A DNA stretch of 64,000 bases from Endothia cerciana (taxonomy: Eukaryota > Ascomycota > Sordariomycetes > Diaporthales > Cryphonectriaceae): assembly GCA_026119935.1 (NCBI GenBank), contig JALRMH010000002.1:930001-994000 (forward strand), in the 5' to 3' direction. The first letter of the stretch is position 1. Each line of letters starts with the position of its first letter. Below, piece by piece: positions 1 through 11,300 of the stretch. Under the pieces are notes generated by a model that saw only the letters and a list, made by a program, of their open reading frames with translations, was not told the origin of the DNA and searched no databases. Both the position numbers and the translations under genes were made by a program.

Positions 1-424
1 CGGTTGGTTTGCTTTTGCCCCTCGCGTCATTCGCCCAACCGCACCACGGCACGAGATCCTCCCTCGCCCTATTCAATCTTCACCACCGCGCATGAGCGAG
101 GTCTCGACCCCTAGTCTCTCGACTCTTCAGCCCCGCTAACGAGGCCCGGATTCCTGCGAGGTTTCCAATCTCATCTCGTGCACATCTGTCTGATGCCTGC
201 AGCTGCAGCAAGGCTACTGCAGAGTGCTCCGTGCTGGCGCTCCTGGCTGCCGGACTCGCCCTTGTCGATCGGCTCCGTTCTTTGAGCGCTGCTGTGTGCC
301 ATAGTACCGCAGCTGGCCCCGCTGCGACTTGGGATAGCCTTTGATCTGCGTCGAGAGCAGGGCCGCCGTGCAGGGTTGCCCCCTCGCCCTTGACTGCCTA
401 ATCTATTTCGCGCCTGCTGGCAAC

Positions 425-451
425 GTACCATAGTACTCTCTGGTACTATGG
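425..451. repeat. Near-palindromic GTACCATAGTAC motif forming a 9-bp hairpin
   Basis: GTACCATAGTAC at 425-436 is followed by GTACTATGG at 443-451. The segments CCATAGTAC (428-436) and GTACTATGG (443-451) are perfect reverse complements around a 6-nt loop. The same 12-mer recurs exactly at 11052-11063 and 35932-35943, and with one or two changes elsewhere. Its function is unknown. Confidence 0.7.
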
Positions 452-3400
452 ATGCGAGCCTGGGGTCTGGTCTGGTCCATCTGCATGCCAGGGGACTAAT
501 CTTTCAGCTAACAACTCGACACACACGATTCCACATGGGGACGGTGCCCGCCCTCATCTTGCACCCATACCCGGGAGCAACCCCTTCGGTTGGCTCATGA
601 ACGACTCTGGCCCGTCGCACATGGCTCAGGACTGCGGTGCGGAACCTCGCGGAGTGGGGAGCGCGGAATCCATCCACGCAGCCCTACGTTCACCGCTGAC
701 CAGCACCGCTCTTCGTTCAGCTCAGCACATCTTACTGTACACGCCAGGGGATCTGTCACTGCCCGTCGTCATGTTCCGCACCAGGGACGGATTCGCGCCC
801 GCCCTGGCGAGCCCATACAGGCGAGGCATTGCTTGCGAGACCAAATGTCGTCGGGACTGGGACGGGGACGGGGACGGCTCACTGCGCGATGACCAGTCGC
901 ACTGCGTCAAATGACAGCAACAATCGAAAGCCAGAGCCGAAAACCCCACCAGATCATCCCGTCGCTGGCGCCGCACCAGAGCCCGTCCCTGCCGGCACGC
1001 TGGGACGCTGGCTACTGGGTACGGTTCAGTCGTTGGCGCTCGCTCTCCCTGGGCTGGCGCTCTCGCCTAAGTGGATCGCTCGCTCATTATCATCCTCTCT
1101 GTCTGGGCGGACCCGGTGCCTTGGGTCCCGCTCCAGGGCGTTGACGGAACATGCTTTTGAGGCGCTTCTCCAACAAAGCCACTGCCGCTGCCGGTCTCTT
1201 GTCGAGACTGGCCTCCCTATCTGGCCCATGGATTCAACTCTGGCTTTGAGAAGAGGCTCTTCTTGGACCCACCCCATCAGATGGGTTGGATCGGGAGGGA
1301 ACTGCACATCCTCCCTGCTTGGGAGTCCCTCCCGAAGCGCCCTGACCCAACGATGATGTGATGCTCACAGTATCAGCTCAGCTACACATGATGCTTGTAG
1401 CGCAGCTCATTCGACCTGTCGACTAAATATTCAGCACGACCTGGGGCCTTGGCATCGCCCGTACTGCCCATTTCGTATACGCAACCCAGCATCGGGGGGG
1501 TCTGCACCCGTACTACCAGGGTAGGTCTCAGTAAGCCAAATCTCGGACTTTGACAAAGCGTGAGACTCTTCTTACCTCTTCGAGAGCAAGGAGCCTGGCC
1601 GCTAACTGCTCTAGCCCAATTACAGGCAAGCAGCCAACAGCGAGGACTATCCCGTAGGGAGCCGGGATTTTACCCCCCTGCCTGAGCACCTCTCATCCAA
1701 ACCAGCTCTGATCGCTGTCCGAAAGCCGGCCTGGCTTTGCCCGCTTGAGGCTCGAAGGAGCCGGTGGATTAAGCTTTCAACCTAATCGACACTGCATGCA
1801 GCCTCTAAGCCTCGTCTCATGCCCACCTGCGGTTCAGGCCGTACATTTCTCCTGAAAATCACCTTTCCCCAACCGCTACGTGGCGCACGAAATCACCCGA
1901 GATCATTCGTCGCCTATGAGTCTCACCACTCTCCGTCCTGCAATCCATACAATCATGTCAAAAGGGCTGGCACCGGCCTCGGACGAAAGACCCCTACGGC
2001 CGTGCGGGTCGTCCTGCACTCTCCTTTCAACACGATCGGAACGCATGGACGAATCCTCCATGACTGTGTCTTCTTCTGGAAAAGTACGGTACTTTCATCT
2101 TCAGTTTGCTGACCTTCGGGCATGCGGCGTGGTTGTGAGCTCCGAAGCCCCAGAGCGTGGCCCCCGGGACCCTGGTGTGTACGATGAAATGAGACCTGAG
2201 TTCAGGCCGTCCACTTGGGATAACGTGTTATACAGACTAAGCCCGTCTGAGCATTGGTGACTGAGTTCATCTCATCTTGTGAGATATCTGAGCGCTTTTC
2301 ACATTTCCTCTAGGGGTCCCATCAATTCCCCTCGTGTTTGGTCTTGCCCAAATTTCGTCTGATCGTGGCGGTGTGGGTCTGAAGCTCGCCATGAAGCTCT
2401 CACAGCTTCCTCGATCCTGTCCTCTCCTCCCTGCCTCCGTCCCGACTGCGGTAGACCGTGGAGGTAGGCTGTTGTCCTGGATATCCCGTGAAACGTGCCG
2501 CCTTTGTCCCCTGTTATCTAGCGCGGACATCAGGGAACCTACGTTCAGTTAGGAATCGATGAGTCCTGCCGGTCTTCATGGCCCCCCGGCGGAATCTGTC
2601 TTGGTGGGCACCTGCTCCTCACTTGCCCACCCCTGGCATGCAATGTTGGAGCGGAATGGCACTCCAGGGTCCCTCGCTTCGTCTGGGCCCTACCCTACAC
2701 CACATGCTCACTCGTAAGTACATAGCAGCTTGTTCTTTTGCCTAGACTAGCGCCCCGAGCTGCTGGGACTTGCGTCCCCTTTTCTCTCGCTGCCCCCCGT
2801 ACTTTCCCTACCCAACTAGCCGGTGTCCGTCTTGACCCAGATAAAACTGAGCAGGGTCATCTGCCTGCCTCACAACACGGCATCCTGTCTACACCTCGCG
2901 TCCAGCAAATGACGGCTTCTGTCTGTGATCACCAGAGATACTGTTTGCATCGTGCCTCTTGCACAGCTGCTTCCTCTCTATCTCCGATTCCCTGCGCGGG
3001 AAAGAGCATCCCAGCAGCCGGATCTTCAAGCCTCACCCAGGCTCCAGGGGCACTCACTGGCAGGGTCCTCACTGTGGCAGTCTGGGGCACACTGCTCTTG
3101 GAACACCTCCTACCCTTGGGCAGATCATGAGACGAGTTCGGGGTACCTACCGGCTCGAGTTTATAACACCAGTGTTCCCTCTCCATAGCGCAGCACCCTT
3201 CAATATCTGGCGATCTCTGCTTTGCTTCACGCCTTTTCCTCCTCATCAACGATGCGAAGATTGAGCTCGCTGCGTTCTGACAAACATCCTTGCCCGGACG
3301 TCCGGTGTCGTGCCGTCATCTTTGCTGTATGGGGCCTGTGATGCCGCTCTGGCGCCTGTCTGCTTCTCCACTCTGGTCAAGAGCATCTTCACCCAAACTC

Positions 3401-4660
3401 CCAGAGGAGAAGCCACTGCTAGTCGACTTCCTGTCTCATGCGCGGCCTCTAGGTCTTCTGCTCTCTCGGGACACCATTCCAGGGGCCTCTCTCGACATTC
3501 CTGTAAGTACGGGATGTTCTTTTTAGCAGCATGCAAGACCTAATGGGTAAAAACTCGCTTTTGGCGAGCTGACTATGCCGCCCCCATAGGCGTGAGGAAA
3601 AGCAACAAGCAGCCCGCACCCCCGTCAGAGTACTCTTGAGCACCCAGAAGCGCCACAGTCAGACATCCAACCCGGGGACCACTCATAAACGCTAACATTC
3701 CCAGGGTATCTGTCCATGCTGCCCTGGGCCGCCTGGTACTCGTCCTGGGTACCCTGCCTTGAGAGAGCCTGTCTATTCCTTTCAGCCCCTACTAGTACTT
3801 GCGGAGATCAAGGCAGCCCTTTTCTTCTGGGACTAGCGAAGAAAGAAAGGAAGAACCACGGCGAGCACAGGACGGAAAGGTAGAAAGACCAGCTCTATCC
3901 CGTCTGCACATAGCGGCTTGTTGGAAATCTTTCAACTATCCTTGCGCTTCCGAGACCTGACCACTGCTTAAACACACTCTCATCTTCCTTTCTCCTGTAC
4001 AGTACGAAATTCCTTCCTCTTTTTTTTTTTTGGTTGTTTTTTTGTTGTTGTTTTTTTCTTGTGACGCTGATACCCGGCAGCTGGGTAATCTCTGCCTCCG
4101 TATCGCTTGTTACATTTCATTTCGCCTGTCTGAGGTTATTCGACGAGCGGAGGCTAGACATCGAGCGAGAAAGAAAGGCGGTTTTTTTTTTCTTCTTTTT
4201 AACAAAAAAAAAAAAACCTACCAACCCCGGCCAAAAATATCTGGCCCTTGAACCCTGGTAGGGGATTTTGCAGCCCTCCCCCCAAGCTCCCCGGTGCAAC
4301 ACGGCCGGGCGATTACAAGACCACCCCGGTCCCCCACCCTCCTTCTCTGCCCTGCGCGTATTCCACCAGCTCAAACAAACCGGACTCCTTCTACGGGGGC
4401 ATAGACCTCTCGATCTGGTGTACAAAAGAGGACTGAAGGGCGGCACCTCCCAAGCAGAAACGATCTCGACCCGTTGTGCAATCACCCCATATAACTACCG
4501 GATCCAGCAACTGAGGACCACCACCCAGAGGGCATCACGTCCTTCCCATTCCTGTGATTGTACGGCTAGTACTCACTGCGTTGGCCTGCGCCTCTCGAAA
4601 AAGCAACTCATCGTCACTGTTCAGGCGCCCATGATTCTCGATACAGACAGCTGCATCAAG

Positions 4661-4668
4661 TATATATT
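4661..4668 (+). promoter_or_regulatory. TATA-like element upstream of the C2H2 gene
   Basis: TATATATT lies about 200 nt upstream of the chosen ATG at 4865, a plausible distance for a core promoter with a moderate leader. No transcription start can be read from the sequence, so this is only a candidate. Confidence 0.3.
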
Positions 4669-4864
4669 ACACGGTCCTTGGAACACGACACTCTAGGAAT
4701 ATCAGCTGGGTCGAGGAAGGATTAGAGAGATCAGCCCAGAGACACTCGACATTCACCTCAGCGACGCCCTAGAAGACGCATTTGCCGTGCTGTACCAGCT
4801 CGTCCTCCTCATGGTACTCGTTCTGGCACCTGGCGGCACGACTCCTCACTTCCTATCCTCCGTA

Positions 4865-6166
4865 ATGGATAATCACCCCGACCACATGGGCCAAGGTCCA
4901 GGCCCAAGATCACACTCACCATCAAACGGCAGACACCTAATGATGCCATCCTACTCGAGTCTTCCACCACAACCACAGTACCAGGCCGCAGAAATTCCTA
5001 GTACGAACAAACCTTCCCCAACCCCAGTTACTAGTTCTTCGTTGTTTCCGCCCGGGGGCGCCTCCAGCAACAGTTCGTCGCTTGTTTTTTCTCCCCCCCC
5101 CCCTCCCCCTTTCCGAGAAAGGCCACTCAGCGGGAACGGTATAGACTGACCCTGAGCAACAGGACGACCGGTGTCAGAAAATGCGGGCGTGCACCTGCAG
5201 ACATCACCTCTCGCCCTGAATGGCGAATCTTCTCCCGATTCACACGCTGGAAGTGCCGGGTACACCTGGACGAACAGCGACCCTTGGTCCTCCAGCCGCT
5301 CGCCGCAACAACAGTACGGCGGCAACAGGACATCAGGAGGCCTGAACCCAGGGCCCTTCTTCCAGCACGGCATGCACTCGCTGTCCACGACGATGGCGAA
5401 CAACCTGTCTCCGATCACAGCGACGACCCCAGCTGACACCCACGCGTCCTTCCACTCCTCGCCGGCGACGACCATGTCACATCTGTCCATCGACCACGCC
5501 GCTTCCAACGGCAGCAGTAATGGCATACTACCGCCGTTCCGGGGGAACTCGACGCCCTACTCGTCCAGGCCCACCCCTCCGCTCAGCCGCTCATCCTCCT
5601 TCCCGGCACCGGCGAGCACGATGTCCGCTTTCGTCCCGGGGATCTCCTCCATGCTCCCCATAAGCACGATGGGGTCCTCCCGGCCGGGGCTCGCAGCACC
5701 CATCTCGCCGCTGGGCAGCTCGACCGGTGGGCCGCCCCCACCTCCCCCCGGACCAGGACGACTCTCCGACTACGCGGCGAGTCATCACCAGCAGCAGCAG
5801 CAGCCGCCGCCGCCGCCGCCGCCGCCGCAGCACCACCACCACCAACACCAGCAGCAGTCCCAACACCAGCCCCAGCAGTACATGCACAACCTGGACCATC
5901 CCGGTGGGCCCATGGCCCTGGTGTCTCACTACCAGTCTGTGGGGGGCGCGTACGGAGGCCACTTTGGGGGGATGGTGTTCCAGTCGCAGCAGAGGACGCC
6001 CGAGAAGCCGCACCAGTGCGACCAGTGCCCGACCGCGTTCACGAGAAACCATGACCTCAAGAGGCACAAGAGGATACACTGGGCGGTGAAGCCGTACCCG
6101 TGTGATGGCTGTGACAAGGCCTTCTCGAGGAAGGATGCGTTGAAGGTGGGTTTTTTTTTAGTTTTT

Positions 6167-6235
<69 letters not shown>

Positions 6236-6456
6236 TTCCTCCTTTGCTTTCTTCTCTTCTATCACCTTCGCCAGTTCAGTCTTCTATTTGGCCTCTTGAA
6301 TTTCCCTGATGCTAACTGTCTGACTTCCAGAGGCATAAATTAGTCAAATGTTGCGGCGAGAAGGAGGACAAGAGCAAGAAGGAAGGGAGCCCTGCGTCGG
6401 CCGGTACGCAGGGCATCAACAGCGGATCATCCTCGCCCGCTGATTCGAGGAGATAG
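4865..6456 (+). CDS. C2H2 zinc-finger transcription factor with Q/P/H-rich activation-type region
   Basis: Predicted nuclear DNA-binding regulator of about 455 aa. Model: exons 4865-5138, 5178-6145 and 6331-6456. The ATG at 4865 (MDNHPDHMGQ) is preferred over 4811 because it has a purine at -3 and G at +4. The first ~290 residues are Ser/Pro/Gln-rich, with consecutive Gln, Pro and His tracts encoded near 5788-5860. Two fingers lie at the C-terminus. The first is CDQC...HKRIH (C-x2-C-x12-H-x3-H). The second starts CDGCDKAFSRKDALKRH and ends HKLVKC, making it C-x2-C-x12-H-x4-C; it is split by the last intron after DALK. Two in-frame TGA codons at 5147-5155 need an intron: either an unusually short 39-nt one (5139-5177) or a longer one (5001-5177). 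Fungal proteins with this finger pair have been labelled cutinase G-box-binding protein; I recall that only weakly and infer no target genes. Confidence 0.78.
5788..5860 (+). repeat. CAG/CCG/CAC trinucleotide tracts in the zinc-finger CDS
   Basis: A run of CAG codons (about 5789-5804) passes directly into CCG codons (to about 5827) and then CAC/CAG codons. They encode polyglutamine, polyproline and polyhistidine tracts. Such in-frame triplet runs are prone to length variation between strains and are typical of activation domains. Confidence 0.85.
6167..6233 (+). repeat. (TTTC)n microsatellite inside the last intron of the zinc-finger gene
   Basis: About 16 tandem TTTC units occupy the middle of the intron 6146-6330, which starts GTGGGT and ends in a GCTAAC branch-like site and TTCCAG. 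The array makes the coding strand strongly pyrimidine-rich and stretches the intron to 185 nt, longer than other introns in this window. Confidence 0.9.
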
Positions 6457-6962
6457 GTGGTGTAGGTCCCAGGGAAGCTGTTCTAAATTCTAGGCTACGA
6501 TACCAACGAGAATCGGTCACAACTCCCAGAGTGCAGCCGATCTATCACCGACAAGGCTGCGCTTGCGCTGCTAGAAGCACGATCGTTCGAGGGCTAGCAG
6601 GCTTCGAGACCCCAGTGGCTCTGCCGCGGCGGACGGCCATGCCCCGGCTGGAGTTGGGTCTCGAGAGCGAGAAGGCGGCGTGTAGGAGCATAGCGTCGAC
6701 AGAGGTCAGAGGCCACGGAGACGGCCCCTTGAAAGAACCAGCCCCCCAAAAGAAAAACAACTCTTGAGTCTTCACCTTTAACGACTTCGATATGTATTCC
6801 TTTCTCACGGCGTTTGTCACCACGTACTTATAGGATTTTGGACTCGGCACAGAAAGGGGGAAAAGGGCATGTCAGGGTTGGCAGAATTCTTTGACCATCA
6901 TGGGTTTCAAGAGTCGGGAAGTTTCATGTTTCTCTATAACTTTTCTTTCTCTACCTTGTCTT

Positions 6963-6967
<5 letters not shown>

Positions 6968-7007
<40 letters not shown>
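6968..7007 (+). repeat. (CT)n dinucleotide microsatellite
   Basis: About 20 uninterrupted CT units lie roughly 510 nt after the stop codon of the zinc-finger gene. It is flanked by more T/C-rich sequence (CTT runs near 7180-7215). It may fall in the 3' untranslated region, but nothing shows that directly. Confidence 0.9.
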
Positions 7008-7014
<7 letters not shown>

Positions 7015-7977
7015 TTTTTTCCAATCACGAAGGAAAGCCGCGGCGACCATTGTACAGCAAATTTTATACCTAGGCATCAGGAAAAGGGAAGGTTGATTTC
7101 TTTTTCTTTCCTCTCTGGACGGGCCCATGGAACGGGTCCTGGAGTTATTAGTTTCTGAACTGTTAGTGTCATGATGTCTTTCTTCTTCTTCTTCTTCTTC
7201 CTCTTCTTTCTCCTCCTCCGGATGGGCAGGAGAAGCCCCGCGAGGGGGGGTTTGTGGAGGGATGGAACTGGTTGGGCTTGCCATGTTCACAGATTCTGAT
7301 TTAATGGAATATGCCTCGTTCAGCGGGCAAAAAAAACTGATGTGCTGACTCTGCCGTCTCTCTGCACCAGCACCTGCACCTGCACAAGCACCCGCACATC
7401 GAATCCGTCCTAGGAAGAGACGCGCCTCCCGTACCGGAAAAAGTGTCGACATCCCTCCCTCTCCGTAAGCGGGACCAATTTCTCACTCCGGCCCCCAAAG
7501 ATCCAACCACGGTTGACTGGCCTCGTGATATCAATCAGCAGCTCGTCATAAGACTGTCTCTCTCTCACCCACACTCTCTCTTCTCTCCCTCTTGTCTCTC
7601 CCCTTCTGACGGGATACGGAAAGGAAGGAGAGGGGGGGGGGTTGTATAGACTGTAGTTTCAGCTCCCCAGTCCCAAAGAGAGATAGTGCGACAGTTCATC
7701 CATGCCGCCCGCTCGTCCCTAGGGTTATACGAAAAAGAGGTGGGGGGGGGGGGGAAGGGTGGAACAGGCGGGGGCAATGTGTTCACGATTCTTTGGGGGA
7801 GGGGGGGGGGCAGAGTAAAAAACATTATTCCTGGCCAGAGCCAGTAGAACCCGGAGCCCATGACAGGTGAAGGACAAAAGGGACAAAAGGAGAAAACAAG
7901 GAACAAAAATCAAATCATGGATGTCAAGGGTCTGGTCTGGCCTGGTGTTACCGAGCGTCATGGTACATGTGCCTCTC

Positions 7978-8020
7978 CCGTCTCTCTTTTTTCCGTCTCT
8001 CTTTTTTCCGTCTCTCTTTT
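7978..8020 (+). repeat. Three tandem copies of a 15-bp pyrimidine unit
   Basis: The unit CCGTCTCTCTTTTTT is repeated at 7978-7992 and 7993-8007, and again from 8008 with a slightly shortened T-run. It sits immediately before a GGGC repeat. No coding or promoter role is apparent. Confidence 0.85.
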
Positions 8021-8035
8021 CTTTTTGGGTCTTTC

Positions 8036-8050
8036 GGGCGGGCGGGCGGG
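8036..8050 (+). repeat. GGGC repeat with four G-triplets (G-quadruplex candidate)
   Basis: Four GGG runs at 8036-8038, 8040-8042, 8044-8046 and 8048-8050 are separated by single C residues. This is the classic pattern for a stable intramolecular G-quadruplex. It lies in non-coding DNA. Confidence 0.75.
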
Positions 8051-8375
8051 CGGTAGGCAGAAGAAGTACGTCTCGAGATGATTTGACCGGACCCCTCTGG
8101 GAAGGGTGGAGACGTATGTAATAGTACATGCGCACCATGCATATATAGTACACGTAAATCCTTCGACCCTATCTACACACCATCGCTTGACGACCAAGAT
8201 CTCACGCACACCCTGGCACCGTCATGTGCCGCACTCCCACATGGCAAGAAGGGGGGGTGTCGAGCACGGCACCCAGAGGGGGGACGAGGAGCAGAGACTG
8301 GCCGAGCGAAGCCGCGCTGGGCCGGCTGAGCTGGATGGACGAGTGAGATGATGCCCTCTCGCATCCCACATCTCC

Positions 8376-8397
8376 GCCCCCCCCCCGGGGGGGGGGC
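8376..8397. repeat. 22-nt perfect palindrome G-C10-G10-C
   Basis: Ten consecutive C (8377-8386) are followed directly by ten G (8387-8396), flanked by G at 8376 and C at 8397, so the 22 nt are identical to their reverse complement. Each strand can fold on itself or form G-stacked structures. An assembly or polymerase-slippage artefact is also possible in such a tract. Confidence 0.8.
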
Positions 8398-11300
8398 AAA
8401 ACTATCGCTTGCCGCCGGCCATCGCGTGGTTGTGGTGGGTGCTATCTATCACGGCAGGGCTGAACTGGGCGCGCTGTCTGGTCTTTTCTTGGTCTCCCCC
8501 ATTCACCTTTTGCTGATTTGTTGGGCTTTCCGATCTGATTCATTCATTTCCGGGGCTAAGATGCACTCTACTACATCTCAACGAAAAATTAAGATAAATT
8601 AATAAATAAAAGACATCTCAATACACATTATGTACAAGTAGTTCCTCAGGTTCTGGTTTGACGCTTGGCGTCCTGCACCCTGCGCGGCAGAGGTTGCCCC
8701 TCCCCCAGCCCAGTTAGAAAGAAAAAGAAAAAGCCCCGAGAAAATCTCCTGGGGAACGGCCCAGAGAGGGAGGATGGCTTGCGCCAGAGCCGTGGCCCTG
8801 GGATCATATGGCTGACGGATTCTTAAAGAACCAAGGCAGCAGGTAGGTAGGTATTTTGGAAAAGAAAGGAGACATGGCCGGGGACCAACCCCTCCCCCCG
8901 GGCGGGCTCCAGACTCGTGGCATTTCTCTTCAGGGAAAGCGCCTCTCCCGCCCCGTCATTCTCCAGTTGAATCACCGGCGGAGGAGGCCTTTCAACAGAC
9001 AGCGATGGTGCTCATACCCGATTGATCGCCTTGACCTGTGACCGCACCGCCCTGCTCCGATTCTTGCAGCCTGCCTCATCCCTGATGTCCGTCTGCCGCC
9101 CATCGGGATGACTGTCACAGGGAGCCCAGGCAGGCCCAGGAATTCCCCAGGGAACTTGTACTAGTCGCACACGAGCCCTCCATGGCCGACACACTGTCTG
9201 GGTCAAATGCCCCCCCCCCCCCGCCCCCTTTCCTCCCTTCTCCCCCAGCTGAAGGCCCCATCTCACCCAGGCGGCCCCGAAAGGCTTCCAGTTGGTTTTT
9301 CTTTCCCGCACACGAACCGGTCACGGGACCGCTCAGCAGATCGATCCTCCATGCGTGTCTCATACCAGCCACGGGCGGGACTGGCTTACTCGCGCGCACA
9401 CGCACGCACGCATGCTTCCTGGCAAAGAGGCCCCAAACAGCCCTGTGCTGAACTGGTCGCCGGGGGGGAGGGGTGGTGTCCATAGAAGGGGGGAGGCCGG
9501 GACAAGGGGGTCAGCCAGCTGCGACAGGGCCTTGTCCGGTTTTCACCTCGTTAAGAAACCTCCCTGTGGGGCGAATAGGGTTTCTCATCACGAGCGTCAG
9601 GCATGCCGCCGTACTTTGTCGTCGTATTCTTGGTTCGTCCTGTCCTGTTCATCACCACAATCACAGCTGCCCGAACGGTCGGAGCGCACAGCAGTAGCAT
9701 CGTCTTGGTTTAATTCAAGATGAGCCGTCGATTATCTCGTCGCGAACCGCTGTAAGCGTTTCTCCACCAATGCTTTCCCCGGCGCAATCTTTTCCAGAAT
9801 TCGTGGCGTAGTATCCCGCCGCGGGATGGGACTCTCGGAACGTCACACCGAGACAACAAGACGCTGCCTTGTGGTTCCCAAGACCACGGATCTCGGGACC
9901 ACTCTTGTCTGATGTTCCCTTGGTCGCGTGTTTGGAACGTCTGACTTCACTTCCCGCGTCATCCTCTCTGGCGATCCTCTGATCATTGCCAAGAGAGAGA
10001 CTGTTCCCGCGTATTGGTGTCTCGTTCTTTGTGTGACACCCGATCATCTTCGGAGGCAGGGCTGAACATCGTGTGTGGGTGCGAGAGAAACCATAGAGCC
10101 TTGCCTCTCCTCTATGGCTATAAAAGACAGGTGTTAATCGCGGAAGTGCCCGCTTCGTATTCTGGTATATGAGTGAGTCAGTTCCTTCCAAGACATCGAT
10201 ATTATAAGTCACCGAGGTCATTACTTCTGCCGTCTTCGTGCTGCCCCCATACGGCTGGCTACCTCACTGTCCTAACAAGCCTTCCCTGTGGCACAGACCA
10301 AGGCACGGACGCCCACTAGGCCGCGCAGTAGTCTGCGCCTAGACAGCACCAGGCTGGCCACAAGGATGCTGTGGATCTTGGACGACGTTCCACGGGACCA
10401 GAGTCGTGGTCGCTGCAGGTGGTCCAATAGTGAGCACTGCACCGGCTGAGCCCGAGGATGAGCAGGCGTATCCCTCCCTTCCTGGCGTTGTCCGATGTGA
10501 TGCCTCGCTACGCTGTGCTGTGCTGTGCTGTGTTGTGTCGTGCTGTGCTGCGTCCCGCGAAGGATGCGGCCTCCACCCCTGCCGTGCGGGTGCAGTCGCG
10601 AGTACAGGCCACCGGTCGCCCCCAGGGTCAGTCGGGTTAATTCATGCGTGTCTCTGATCCCCTTTCCGATGTATGGTCAGCTTTTGTTTCTTCTGTCCAG
10701 TCCAGTCCAGCCAGCAGGCCGGGCTAGCGCATGGGGACAGATGACACAGCTGCTGGCCCACCCCGCCCGAGCCTGCTGCTGCAGCCACCGAATGCATATA
10801 CGCCGGGCCGTGGCCGAGGCGAAGGAGTGCGTCGAGCTGGCTGACATGATGTTTTGAGTTGCAGAGTCTGGGGTCGGGGCCGGCGGGAGGGGAAATGCGA
10901 GCCTGAGAGTTGCGTGCGTGCCCTGCAAGCTCCCGGCGGTGCTCGGGTACGGTAGCAGGAGGAGCTTTTGTCGTCAATTTTAGGCTCTGTGGGGCAGAAG
11001 ATGGGACCTCAGCTACTGTTACATGCTGCTACATGGTATGTATGTAGTACTGTACCATAGTACCTGTAGTACCATAGTAGGGCCTGAAGAAACCCCCCGC
11101 CCCCCCACTGAGGCCCCTCCCCAACTCCACACTCTCCCTGGCCTACCCGCACGCAGCATTAGTGGCAGTGTGGGCGACACCTCCCCAGGATGCTGAGGGC
11201 CGGTTGCAGACTCGAGACGGATTCTTATGAGGCCAGAGCCAAGAGCCATGAGATCAGTGGCAGGCCGCCTGCTGCACACATCCAACGCCCCCCTGCAGCA

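Larger units (their letters stand above)
1..4864. other. Gene-free leader upstream of the zinc-finger gene
   Basis: No reading frame here shows a recognisable domain, consistent codon bias or splice-linked continuation. It probably holds the promoter and long 5' leader of the C2H2 gene that starts at 4865; long leaders are common for fungal transcription factors, but transcription is inferred. Good splice-donor strings (GTAAGT) occur near 2713 and 3504 and could belong to leader introns. A TATA-like TATATATT lies at 4661-4668, about 200 nt before the chosen start codon. The interval also contains T- and A-runs near 4020-4215 and the hairpin at 428-451. Confidence 0.5.
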
